This document shows positions 1 through 8,103 of a stretch of DNA of 64,000 nt, in pieces. The notes below the pieces were generated by a model. The model was not told where the DNA came from, made no database searches, and was given only the letters and a program-made list of their open reading frames with translations. Made by a program: the position numbers and the translations under genes. Source of the stretch: Arthrobacter sp. MYb23 (GTDB lineage Bacteria; Actinomycetota; Actinomycetes; Actinomycetales; Micrococcaceae); NCBI RefSeq assembly GCF_002979775.1, contig NZ_PCPR01000002.1:124001-188000 (forward strand). Direction: 5' to 3'. The stretch's first letter is position 1. Every line of letters begins with the position of its first letter.

Positions 1-1
1 C

Positions 2-322
2 CAGCATCCCGGCAACCGCCACCCCATCGCCACCGGCGCCCCCGGGATCGCCATCCAATCAACCATGACCGAAGAGCGCTGGCAGCAAGTAGGAGCTCCG
101 AACCCCTACCGCGCCGAAGCCCACGAGGCCCGCCGCCTCGGCTACGCCACCAGCCACGACGAAGTCATCGCCGGCCTGTCCTCCATCGCCGCCCCCATCA
201 GGGTCCCGGGCGGGCGGCCGGCAGCGATCGCCGTCGTCTACATCCGTTTGGATCAGGACGCCGACGCCGTGGGTAAAGCGCTCGCTGCCAGTGCTGCCCG
301 CATCGAAAGCCAACTGGCCTGA
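2..322 (+). CDS. IclR-family transcriptional regulator, 3' part only
   Basis: The reading frame is open from base 2 to the stop at 322, giving 106 residues with no start in the window, so the gene begins upstream of the left edge. The residues match the C-terminal effector-binding domain of IclR regulators: a GAPGIAI stretch, an LGYATSHDEVIAGL segment, then IAAPI and IAVVYIRL strands. That domain binds a small-molecule ligand and controls an N-terminal winged helix, which is missing here. It reads toward the MoaF-like gene 124 bp downstream. The ligand and the regulated genes cannot be told from this fragment. Confidence 0.85.
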   Translation, partial: QHPGNRHPIATGAPGIAIQSTMTEERWQQVGAPNPYRAEAHEARRLGYATSHDEVIAGLSSIAAPIRVPGGRPAAIAVVYIRLDQDADAVGKALAASAARIESQLA

Positions 323-446
323 ACCCTTCCTTCCAGGTCAAGTGACGTGCCCCACAGCACAAGACGATGGCCGCCGTGAAGCGAATACTCGAAGGGAGGA
401 CCGGACACCCCGTCCAGTCCTTCTTTCGAGCCCCGAGAAGGAACCC

Positions 447-1247
447 ATGAGCCTGAATCTCCTCGACACCTCCAACTGGCTGCCGCTGGACGGCCTGGCC
501 CCCGGCTTCGACGCCAACAGAGCCGCCACCGTGCAGGATCTGGCAGGAAAACAGTTCTCCCTCCGCAATGACGGCGGCCCCATGACGTTCAGCTTCGACG
601 ACGAAGAAGTCCAATGGGCTGCGGCCGGTCATTCAGGAACCGCCCCTTATGAGGCCTTCCTGGTGGCCGAGGACCTGTACTACGCCCAGTGGCAAAGCCA
701 GCAGGACCACGAACTCGCCGTTTCCCTTGTCCTGGACCTGCTGCACGGCAGGGCGCTCTACATTGGCGCAGCACTCGGCAGGGCAACGGCCTCCAGCGTC
801 GCCGTCCAGCACGATTTCCGCCCAGGGACGCTCGATGGTCACCTCAGCACGGGGGCGGCAATTTCAGGAAGCAACGCACTCATTGGCCGCCGCGTTGAAT
901 GGGTCTACAGCGAATCCCACGCCTACGAGCACATCTACCTCAGCCCCACCTGGTACACCTGGCAATGCCTCGCAGGCCCGGAGCGTGGATTGGCGGACAC
1001 GGACTCCAACACCGTATTTCAGATCCGCCCAGGAATTTTCGTGTTCACCTGGCGCGAGAAAGTCATACCGTGCGGTTCAGTCACCATCGCCGACCACCGC
1101 GATCCGCGCGCCATCAGGTCCCACGGCAGCCTCTTCGGGTGGGACGAGGCAGGCACGGAACCCGTGCACTTCACTTTCGGTGCCCACGGCCGCCTGATCA
1201 GCATCAGCCGGCACAGCGCGGAACTCGACCCGGCCACAGGGATGTAG
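447..1247 (+). CDS. moaF: MoaF-family protein
   Basis: 266 residues. The ATG at 447 is chosen because GAGAAGGA lies just upstream and the longer in-frame extension has no ribosome site and odd composition. The C-terminal half (about 155-250) carries MoaF-like segments: YEHIYLSPTWYTWQCL, then ERGLADTD, FVFTWREKVIPCGSV and an IRSHG turn. MoaF proteins are usually labelled molybdenum cofactor biosynthesis protein F, but the founding Klebsiella moa genes belong to the monoamine regulon, so that label is doubtful. I see no catalytic motif. The fold is probably a two-domain lipocalin-like beta barrel. Its neighbours, an APC permease and a FeaR-like regulator, fit amine metabolism. Confidence 0.75.
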   Translation: MSLNLLDTSNWLPLDGLAPGFDANRAATVQDLAGKQFSLRNDGGPMTFSFDDEEVQWAAAGHSGTAPYEAFLVAEDLYYAQWQSQQDHELAVSLVLDLLHGRALYIGAALGRATASSVAVQHDFRPGTLDGHLSTGAAISGSNALIGRRVEWVYSESHAYEHIYLSPTWYTWQCLAGPERGLADTDSNTVFQIRPGIFVFTWREKVIPCGSVTIADHRDPRAIRSHGSLFGWDEAGTEPVHFTFGAHGRLISISRHSAELDPATGM

Positions 1248-1280
1248 CCCCGACAGAAGAACTTCAAGGAAAGAAGACAA

Positions 1281-1317
1281 GGAAGCCCCGGCGAGCGGAA
1301 TGCTCGCCGGGGCTTCC
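1281..1317. terminator. Bidirectional terminator hairpin
   Basis: A perfect 16-bp stem (1281-1296 with 1302-1317) closes a 5-base loop. It lies between the converging ends of the MoaF-like gene and the APC permease. Each arm ends in GGAAG/CTTCC rather than a long T run, which is common in high-GC actinobacteria. It could serve both strands. Confidence 0.85.
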
Positions 1318-1335
1318 CTCAGGTTGAGATGGTTA

Positions 1336-2811
1336 TCAGTCGTCCGCCCCATGGCCGATCCGGGCGTACAGTGCCGGCTGCGAGCGCCGCAGACGCAAAC
1401 CCCAGATGACACCCACCACTCCGGGCAACAGGACCAGCATGGGCAGGACAAACGTGACAGCCGTCGACTCAGTCTGTCCCAGCAGGACATTGAAGTTGGT
1501 CATGATGAGCACAAAGACCACAGCCAGGAGCACGAATCCAAGGGCGGGTGCGATCACCCTGACCCACAGGCTCGCGCCATGTTTTTCGCGGCGGAAGAAG
1601 CCGATCACTGCCACGGAGACAACAGTCATCAGCAACACGAGGCCGATTGCACCGCTGTTGGTCAGCCAGGTGAACATGGTCAGGACGGGGTACAGCTCGC
1701 CTAGTTCAGAACCGGAGCCAGCAATGGCGAAGGCGACAGTTACGACGACGGCAATCACCGTCTGCGCCAGCGAACCGGCGAAGGGCGCACCGCTTTCGGT
1801 CCGCACCTTGGCCAGTGCTGACGGCAGGACGCGCTCGCGGCCGAGGGAGAAGAAATAGCGGGCTACTGCGTTGTGGAAGCTGACGAGCGCGGCGAAGAGG
1901 CTGGTGACAAAGAGGATCTGGGCGATGTCGCTGAGGAGTACGCCGCCGTGAGTGCCCAGGAAGGCGAAGATCATGTCCGGGCCGTTGGTGGTGGCCGCCT
2001 CGATCACGGCGGACGGTCCCGCTCCTACGGTCATGGCCCACGCAGAGACGGCGTAGAAGACAGCGATGATGGCTACGGCAGCGAAGGTGGCCCGGGCTAC
2101 GGTGCGCTTGGGGTCCTTGGACTCTTCACCATAAATGGCGGCGGATTCGAAGCCCATGAAGGCGGCGATGCCGAAGGAGAGAACTGCTCCGATACCTGGA
2201 ACGAACAGGCTTTCGGGGCTGAACGTTGCTGCGGTAACGCCTTCGGGAGCCACAGCAAGGCTGATGACGTCGTACACAATGACCACCAGGAACTCGAGGG
2301 CAACCAGAACGCCCAGCACCTTGGCGGACAGGTCCACCCTGTTCACCCCCAGCCACCCGACGATTGCGATGCACACCAGCACGGGAATCCACCACGGAAC
2401 GCTCACGCCAAGCCGCGCTGACAGCAGTGAGGAGACGGTGAAGCCGAACAAACCGTAGATCCCCACCTGCATCAGGTTGTAGGCCATGAGGGCAATGAGT
2501 GATGCTCCCACGCCTGCCGGCCGTGAGATGCCCTGTGCGATGTATGCGTAGAACGCCCCTGCGTTGGTGACGTACCGGCTCATCGCGGCGTAACCCACGG
2601 CGAAAAGGGCCAGAATTGCACCCAGGATCAGAAAAGATAGCGGCACGCCGGTGACACCGGTGACCGCGAAGGTGGTGGTAACGCCGCCCGCGAGCACGGT
2701 CAGCGGCGCCGAGGCCGCGATAATCATGAAGGTTACTGCCGGTACGCCGAGCCGCCTTTTGGTGCCTACGGCTCCGGCGGCCCTGCCCTTGACGGGGTTG
2801 TCCACGCTCAT
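1336..2811 (-). CDS. APC-family amino acid or amine permease
   Basis: 491 residues from the ATG at 2811, which has AGGAG about 8 bases upstream; the longer frame is rejected because it enters the divergent control region. About twelve hydrophobic segments span the protein. The first (residues about 24-50) holds a small-residue-rich APC signature, and GFESAAIYGEES near residue 240 resembles the substrate/proton-coupling helix of this family. It should import an amino acid or amine with protons across the cytoplasmic membrane. It is divergent from the AraC-type gene, a usual sign of local control. The substrate is not readable from sequence. Confidence 0.87.
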   Translation of the reverse strand: MSVDNPVKGRAAGAVGTKRRLGVPAVTFMIIAASAPLTVLAGGVTTTFAVTGVTGVPLSFLILGAILALFAVGYAAMSRYVTNAGAFYAYIAQGISRPAGVGASLIALMAYNLMQVGIYGLFGFTVSSLLSARLGVSVPWWIPVLVCIAIVGWLGVNRVDLSAKVLGVLVALEFLVVIVYDVISLAVAPEGVTAATFSPESLFVPGIGAVLSFGIAAFMGFESAAIYGEESKDPKRTVARATFAAVAIIAVFYAVSAWAMTVGAGPSAVIEAATTNGPDMIFAFLGTHGGVLLSDIAQILFVTSLFAALVSFHNAVARYFFSLGRERVLPSALAKVRTESGAPFAGSLAQTVIAVVVTVAFAIAGSGSELGELYPVLTMFTWLTNSGAIGLVLLMTVVSVAVIGFFRREKHGASLWVRVIAPALGFVLLAVVFVLIMTNFNVLLGQTESTAVTFVLPMLVLLPGVVGVIWGLRLRRSQPALYARIGHGADD

Positions 2812-2828
2812 AGTGTGCTCCTGCCTCG

Positions 2829-2877
2829 GTGCCGCGGGAGATTGCGCGGCACGGTGTCTGTCATTCCGCAATCTTCC
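2829..2877 (-). promoter_or_regulatory. Overlapping alternative hairpins in the permease leader
   Basis: On the permease transcript, 2877-2867 can pair with 2846-2836 (10 of 11 bases), and 2852-2845 can pair perfectly with 2836-2829 (8 bp, 8-base loop). The two stems share bases, so they are either mutually exclusive or stack as a compact pseudoknot. The site ends 17 bases before the permease ATG, close to its ribosome site. It could be an RNA switch, or a DNA operator for the divergent AraC-type protein. No known riboswitch class was recognised. Confidence 0.4.
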
Positions 2878-3045
2878 ACCGCAGGGCCCTTGCGTGACTT
2901 GTCTCACACGGCAGGGTGTTTGTCGCTGCACGCAAGCACGGACGCACGCGACCCCCGGTGTAGAATCGTGGGCAAGCTCACGTCCGCACAACCGGCATTC
3001 CCGCCCCAGTGGCAGCGGCGCCGCGGGCCATTGAAAGGGAGTTTG

Positions 3046-4020
3046 ATGACCGTCGCGGCCGATACGGGCCCCGCAACCGTGGAAACCATCGTGGCGGAGT
3101 CGTTCCAGGAGTGGAGCAAAGCAATCTCCAGCTCCTTCGTGCCCCTTGTGGCAACGGGTCCCAAGAGTTCATCTTTTCAAGGCTCAACCTTCCACGGCAT
3201 CATGCGTGCGCGCGTGCTGGGGCAGATTTCCGTGGTGGAGATTGCCGCCGGACCGCACACTGTCCTGCGCACACCGGAGCTGATTGCCAAGTCCACCGGG
3301 CGCTTCTTCAAACTCAGCATCCAGCTCGCAGGATCAGGCCGCCTGGTTCAGGACGATCGCGAGGCCGTGCTGCGCCCCGGTGATCTCTCCATCTACGACA
3401 CCTCCCGCCCGTATCAACTAACGTTCGACGACGACTTCCGCACTTTGGTGCTCATGTTCCCGCACGTCCTGCTGGACTTGCCCGCCGAAGCCATGGGACA
3501 TGTCACCGCCTTGCGGATTCCGGGCGATGAGGGCCTGGGCGAACTCATCAGCCCCTTCCTGGTGAAACTGGCGGACAACCTGGAGGCCCTTTCCGGCGCC
3601 AATGGGCTCCGCTTGGTCCACAACGCGTTGGACCTGGTCACCACACTTTTCAACGGAGAACTCGATCAGCTGATCGAGACGGGCCGGGATCCGCATCTGC
3701 TGCTGCTGGGGCGCATCCACGACTACATCGAGGCAAACCTCGGTGATCCCGAACTCTCCCCCGGAACCATTGCCGCTGCCCACTACATCTCAACGCGGCA
3801 TCTGCACGACCTCTTCCAGGAAATCGGGACAACCGTGGCCTCCTCCATCCGGCAACGGCGACTCGAACGGTGCCGGCGGGACCTCAGGGATCCTGTGCTG
3901 GGCGACCGACCCGTGACGGCCATCGCGGCGCGGTGGGGGTTCACCGATGCCGCACACTTCAGCCGCATCTTCCGCGCGGCTTTCGGGAACTCCCCCACCG
4001 GCTACCGCAACAGCCACTGA
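3046..4020 (+). CDS. AraC-family regulator (FeaR/AraC_binding_2 type)
   Basis: 324 residues from the ATG at 3046, which has GAAAGGGA upstream. Residues about 25-210 form the cupin-like AraC_binding_2 domain, with a RPGDLSIYDTSRPYQL segment typical of regulators such as FeaR. Residues about 225-324 form the double helix-turn-helix DNA-binding domain, ending in FTDAAHFSRIFRAAFGNSPTGYR. Members often activate aromatic or amine degradation genes. It is divergent from the APC permease across 234 bp, which probably holds its binding site. It converges with the sulfatase gene on the far side. Confidence 0.88.
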   Translation: MTVAADTGPATVETIVAESFQEWSKAISSSFVPLVATGPKSSSFQGSTFHGIMRARVLGQISVVEIAAGPHTVLRTPELIAKSTGRFFKLSIQLAGSGRLVQDDREAVLRPGDLSIYDTSRPYQLTFDDDFRTLVLMFPHVLLDLPAEAMGHVTALRIPGDEGLGELISPFLVKLADNLEALSGANGLRLVHNALDLVTTLFNGELDQLIETGRDPHLLLLGRIHDYIEANLGDPELSPGTIAAAHYISTRHLHDLFQEIGTTVASSIRQRRLERCRRDLRDPVLGDRPVTAIAARWGFTDAAHFSRIFRAAFGNSPTGYRNSH

Positions 4021-4038
4021 CGGCCGCTGGATCACCAA

Positions 4039-4068
4039 AGCCAGCGGGCCGCCGTCGAGCCGTTGGCT
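4039..4068. terminator. Possible weak terminator between converging genes
   Basis: A 9-bp imperfect stem (4039-4047 with 4060-4068, one mismatch, 12-base loop) sits between the AraC-type gene and the sulfatase stop, overlapping that stop codon. There is no T run. It is the only candidate terminator in this 46-bp gap. Confidence 0.35.
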
Positions 4069-5677
4069 AAGCCGCAGCCGTCGGGGCCGTGCCCTGGTCC
4101 GCGAGTGCCGCCATCTCTTCGAGCATGGTTCGCAAAAGCCGGTCTTCCAATCCGGCATAGGCAGGATGGCCGGCACGGTTCACCAACTCCCCTGGGTCTT
4201 CGCCATGATCGTACAGTTCGGTAATCCCGGTGCCGAAGTACCGGGTCAGCCTGCCCTCAGCGGTGATGACAGTCCGCATACGGACTGGTCCGGGCAGTCC
4301 GTCCAAGCCAAAAGGTTGCTCTTCCTCCACCAGGAGCGAGTCCCGATGATGCTCGGTGTCCCCCTTCAGGAGGGGCACAAGTGAGCGCCCCTGAATCCCC
4401 CGATACCCTGTGGAGCCTGCGAGCTCAAGGAGCGTCGGGGCCAAATCCGCACTGGAAACCAAGGCTCCAGTTCGCCGCGGTGGCATCCCGGGAAGGTGCA
4501 CCAGCAACGGGACGTTGGTCACGGCCCGGTAGTGGACAAAATGCTTGAGCATGAGGCCATGGTCACCAAACAAATCTCCGTGATCGCTGGTGAACACCAC
4601 AATGGTGTCCTCGGCCAATCCTTGGCGGTCCAGCTCATCCAGGATCCGGCCAATGTGCTCGTCCATCATGGTGATCAGCCCGTACTGGGCGGCCGCCGCG
4701 AACCTGTACTGTTCCTCCGTGGCCGCCCATGTCATGGTCGGGTCCATGTTCGGCTCACCGCGGTGTTCCATCATGTTCCTGACATGCTCCGGCGAGGCAG
4801 CGTGGTCCTGCTCGAAGCCCAACGGGAGCGGCAACTCCCCCGGGTTGTAGAGGTCTGAATAGCCAGCCGGAGGTGAGAACGGATGATGTGGATCCGGGAA
4901 GGACACGAACATGAAGAACGGCTGATCCCGACCGGCGGCATCCTTGAGGTGCTCGATGGCTTTCTCACTCACATAGCTGGTGGGGTGCACATCAGCCGGG
5001 ATAGCCGTCTGATACACCTGATCCCAGCCCCCGTACGTGCTGGACGAATTTCCCGGACCTCCCAGCATCTCGGGATCAACACCGCGTTCCCGGGCCCAAT
5101 GCACGTAGTGACCGCCGGGGCGGTCCCCATGGCCGATCACGAGGTCCACGTGCTGGTAACCGTAGTAGTCGGCGGGAAGTGCAATGAAACGGGCATCGTG
5201 AGCGTCCCGGTTCTCCCACTGATCCCACCCCGGGGAAAAGCCGTGACGGCGGGCGTCGCTGACCACGGCGTCCAACATCATGGGGTCGGTGGCCTGGATC
5301 TCCTCGGCCTGGTGCGGCTCAAACTCCCACCCCATGTTTTGATGGTGCAGCTTCCCCACACCCACAGTGCGGTAACCAGCCGCCCCCAGGGATCCCGGAA
5401 CTGTCCGGGTCTGCGGATCAAGGGTGATGCCGTTGCAGCGGGTCCCGTGAACAGAGGGCCATCTGCCGGTCATCAGGCTGGCACGGTTAGGCATGCACGT
5501 GGGGTTGGCCACCGTCGCATTCTCAAAAACAACGCTCTTGGCCGCGAGCGCGTCCAGGTTCGGCGTCTTGACAGTGGGATTGCCTGCAAAACCCAGGTGG
5601 TCGGCCCGGAGCTGGTCCGCGATGATGAACAGGACATTGGGCCGGCGATTGGCGGCTGCCCCTCGCTGCCCCGTCAT
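4067..5677 (-). CDS. Type I sulfatase / sulfatase-like hydrolase, cytoplasmic
   Basis: 536 residues. The metal-binding start (NVLFIIADQLRADHLG, Asp21) and the C-x-P-x-R box (Cys61-Met-Pro-Asn-Arg65, then SLMTGR) identify a type I sulfatase whose Cys would be converted to formylglycine. FTSDHGDLFGDHG near residue 365 supplies further metal ligands. There is no signal peptide, so the enzyme should act in the cytoplasm. Its ATG overlaps the stop of the ABC ATPase by four bases (ATGA), and it is the last gene of the import operon. It could be an alkyl or aryl sulfatase; phosphonate monoester hydrolases share the same motif, so phosphoester activity is possible. Confidence 0.9.
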   Translation of the reverse strand: MTGQRGAAANRRPNVLFIIADQLRADHLGFAGNPTVKTPNLDALAAKSVVFENATVANPTCMPNRASLMTGRWPSVHGTRCNGITLDPQTRTVPGSLGAAGYRTVGVGKLHHQNMGWEFEPHQAEEIQATDPMMLDAVVSDARRHGFSPGWDQWENRDAHDARFIALPADYYGYQHVDLVIGHGDRPGGHYVHWARERGVDPEMLGGPGNSSSTYGGWDQVYQTAIPADVHPTSYVSEKAIEHLKDAAGRDQPFFMFVSFPDPHHPFSPPAGYSDLYNPGELPLPLGFEQDHAASPEHVRNMMEHRGEPNMDPTMTWAATEEQYRFAAAAQYGLITMMDEHIGRILDELDRQGLAEDTIVVFTSDHGDLFGDHGLMLKHFVHYRAVTNVPLLVHLPGMPPRRTGALVSSADLAPTLLELAGSTGYRGIQGRSLVPLLKGDTEHHRDSLLVEEEQPFGLDGLPGPVRMRTVITAEGRLTRYFGTGITELYDHGEDPGELVNRAGHPAYAGLEDRLLRTMLEEMAALADQGTAPTAAA

Positions 5678-6528
5678 GCGGGCCTCTTGATCAGGGACAG
5701 CACTTCGGTTCGCTGCCGGGCGAACTCCGGCAAGGAACGGGTAGTGATTTGATCGCGTGGTACCGGCAGGTCCACATCCACCACTTTGAGGACGCGGGCG
5801 GGCCGGGATCCGAGGACCACTACACGGTCGGCAAGGTACACAGCTTCGTCGATGTCGTGGGTGACCACCAAAATCGTCATGTTGAAGTCCTTCCGGATCT
5901 TCAAGCAGAGGTCCTCCAAATCAAACCGGGTCTGCGCGTCCACTGAAGCGAACGGCTCGTCCATGATGAGGATCTCGGGCCGGTACGCCAGCGCCCGGGC
6001 GATCGCCACGCGTTGCTGCATGCCTCCGGACAACTGCCAGGGATACTGGTTGTCCGCATGGGAGAGTGCGACGGCGGCCAGCGCACTATCGCAGCGCTCT
6101 TTCAGTTCCGCTGCGGGCAACTTGAGGTGCCGCAAGGGAAGCACCAGGTTCTTCCGGACGGTGAGCCAGGGCATCAGCGAGCGATTGTAGTCCTGGAAGA
6201 CCAGTGCCATTTCCGGAGGCGGGCCACTGATGGTTCGCCCATCAATGGCTGCCCGTCCGCTGCTTGCCGGATGAAGCCCGGCCAGGCATTTCAGGAGTGT
6301 CGTCTTTCCAACCCCTGATGGACCGACGATGCAAACAACCTCGCCGGCGTCCACGGTGAAGGTGAGGTCTTCGATGACTGTGTGTGATTTTTCGCCGCTG
6401 CCATAGGTCTTGGCGAGGTGCGCCACGTCCAGCCGCGGTGTGGTCGCACTGATGCGGGTTTCTGGTTGCTGTGCCATGGTGGACTTTCTGTTTCGGGTGG
6501 GGAGAGCGGGGGCCTGCCGGGCGCTCAT
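5674..6528 (-). CDS. ABC transporter ATP-binding protein (TauB/SsuB-like)
   Basis: 284 residues from the ATG at 6528, which overlaps the permease stop as ATGA. A shorter start at 6477 (267 residues) is equally plausible because neither has a strong ribosome site. The order is Walker A GPSGVGKTTLL, Q loop FQDYNRSLMPW, signature LSGGMQQR, Walker B LIMDEPFASVD and switch histidine VTHD. This arrangement is typical of nitrate/sulfonate/taurine importers. It would power the two permeases just upstream, and its end is coupled to the sulfatase. Confidence 0.9.
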   Translation of the reverse strand: MSARQAPALPTRNRKSTMAQQPETRISATTPRLDVAHLAKTYGSGEKSHTVIEDLTFTVDAGEVVCIVGPSGVGKTTLLKCLAGLHPASSGRAAIDGRTISGPPPEMALVFQDYNRSLMPWLTVRKNLVLPLRHLKLPAAELKERCDSALAAVALSHADNQYPWQLSGGMQQRVAIARALAYRPEILIMDEPFASVDAQTRFDLEDLCLKIRKDFNMTILVVTHDIDEAVYLADRVVVLGSRPARVLKVVDVDLPVPRDQITTRSLPEFARQRTEVLSLIKRPA

Positions 6529-7304
6529 GCTGCACGCGCCATGCGACGGGATCCGATGTACCAGGACAAAACCTTGCGCTTGAGCAGGCTGAACAGGATG
6601 TTGACCAGGAATCCGATAACACCCAGGAGCAGGATGCCGGCCCACATGTCAGCGGTCATGAAGCTCTGTTGTGCCAGCAAGGTCATGGCTCCGATGCCCT
6701 GCGAACTGCCCAGCATTTCGCTGGCGATCATCACGATGAAGGCCACTTGGAGGCTCACCTGCAGTCCGGAGAAGATCTGGGGCATCGCCGCTGGCAGGAG
6801 GACGTTGAGTACCCTCTCCTTTCGGCTTAGCCGGTAAACCCGGGCGACGTCCATGAGATCGTTGCTGACACTCCGTATGCCGTCCACTGTGGCGATCATG
6901 GTGGGGAACAACGCCGCCAGGGCAATGCTGGTTACGCGCATTTGGGTACCAAATCCGATGAGGGAGATGAAGATCGGCACCAGCGCCACGGGAGGAATAC
7001 CGCGGAGGAAATGAATCAACGGATCGATCATCCACCGGGCCGGAGGGACCAGTGCGGTGACGAACCCGAGCACGACCCCGGCAACCGCTGCAATGGCAAA
7101 GCCCAGGAACAGGTTTCCCAAGCTCAGAAGGACATCGGATTGAAAGTGGTCAAACAGCCACAGTTCCTGGAAACGGATGAGGATGGTTTCCAGCGGAGGG
7201 AAGAAAGGATCGGCGGAGTTGGCGGACAGGAACCACCAGGCCGCCAGCAGCAGCACCGGAGTGCCTGCACCGATCACCCAATTTCGTACGGCGACGTTTC
7301 TCAT
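6525..7304 (-). CDS. ABC transporter permease (TauC/SsuC-like)
   Basis: 259 residues with about six transmembrane segments. The segment LMDVARVYRLSRKERVLNVLLPAAMPQIFSGLQ, near residues 150-185, contains the EAA-type cytoplasmic loop that docks on the ATPase. Related permeases move sulfonates, taurine, nitrate or pyrimidine precursors. Its ATG overlaps the preceding permease stop by one base (TGATG) and its stop overlaps the ATPase start, so translation is probably coupled. It differs clearly from its neighbour, so the channel is probably a heterodimer. Confidence 0.88.
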   Translation of the reverse strand: MRNVAVRNWVIGAGTPVLLLAAWWFLSANSADPFFPPLETILIRFQELWLFDHFQSDVLLSLGNLFLGFAIAAVAGVVLGFVTALVPPARWMIDPLIHFLRGIPPVALVPIFISLIGFGTQMRVTSIALAALFPTMIATVDGIRSVSNDLMDVARVYRLSRKERVLNVLLPAAMPQIFSGLQVSLQVAFIVMIASEMLGSSQGIGAMTLLAQQSFMTADMWAGILLLGVIGFLVNILFSLLKRKVLSWYIGSRRMARAA

Positions 7305-8077
7305 CAGGGCACCACTTCCCGGTAGGACTCATGCCAGTGCAGGACACGGCGCTCGGCCAGCCGCGTAGCACCTTGGAATAACAGACCCAGGACACCGAGG
7401 ACAATGACCAATCCGTAAAGACTGGCGTAGTCACCTGCCGCTTGTGCCTGGTAAATGCTTTGGCCCAGGCCCGGGCCACCGCCCAGCAGGCCTGCCACCA
7501 CCGTGACCACCAAGGCAGCAGGAGCTGCCACCCGCATGGCCGTACCGATGTAGGGCATGGCGCTGGGCAACACCACCCGTGCCAGAATCTCTCCCTCGCC
7601 CATGCCGTAGGAGCGGGCAGTATCGCGCGCCACAGGATCAGTCCCCTGAACCCCGTCCACGGTCTGCATGACGATGGGGAGCAGGCACCCGAATACCACA
7701 AGGAACAGCGCCATCTCAGCTGTCGGACCAAGCACCAGGACCGCGAGGGGAAGGATGACGATCGGCGGAACCGGCTTCAGGAATTCCAACACAGCCAACG
7801 TGGCGTATCGGACCGATTCAAAGCTGCCTATCAGCAAACCCAGAACCACTCCCGCCAAAGCCGCTATGGCCAACGCGAGCATTGCGATGCCAAGGGTGGC
7901 GCCAAGGGCTGACCAGAAAGTGCCTGTACCCAGAATGGTCGCAAGCGTAGCGAACACGGTGGTGGCCGACGGCAGGGCATTTCCTGCCACGTTCGCCGCC
8001 GCGAGAACCTGCCAGATGACAAGGGCCCCGGCGATGCCCAGTGCACTGAATGCAGAGGGGCGGATGGATTCTTTCAT
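7304..8077 (-). CDS. ABC transporter permease, second subunit
   Basis: 257 residues with about six membrane segments and an EAA-like loop (ARSYGMGEGEILARVVLPSAMPYIG, about residues 144-168). It belongs to the same BPD_transp_1 family as the next gene. The ATG at 8077 lies 26 bases after the substrate-binding protein stop, and the stop overlaps the following permease start. With that permease it should form the membrane channel of the sulfonate-type importer. Confidence 0.88.
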   Translation of the reverse strand: MKESIRPSAFSALGIAGALVIWQVLAAANVAGNALPSATTVFATLATILGTGTFWSALGATLGIAMLALAIAALAGVVLGLLIGSFESVRYATLAVLEFLKPVPPIVILPLAVLVLGPTAEMALFLVVFGCLLPIVMQTVDGVQGTDPVARDTARSYGMGEGEILARVVLPSAMPYIGTAMRVAAPAALVVTVVAGLLGGGPGLGQSIYQAQAAGDYASLYGLVIVLGVLGLLFQGATRLAERRVLHWHESYREVVP

Positions 8078-8103
8078 GATGAATCTCCCATGTAGCTTCC
8101 GGC

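Noticed and set aside
4883-5752. 289-codon open frame antisense to the sulfatase
   Set aside because: It covers the sulfatase N-terminus including its catalytic box. No motif or ribosome site.
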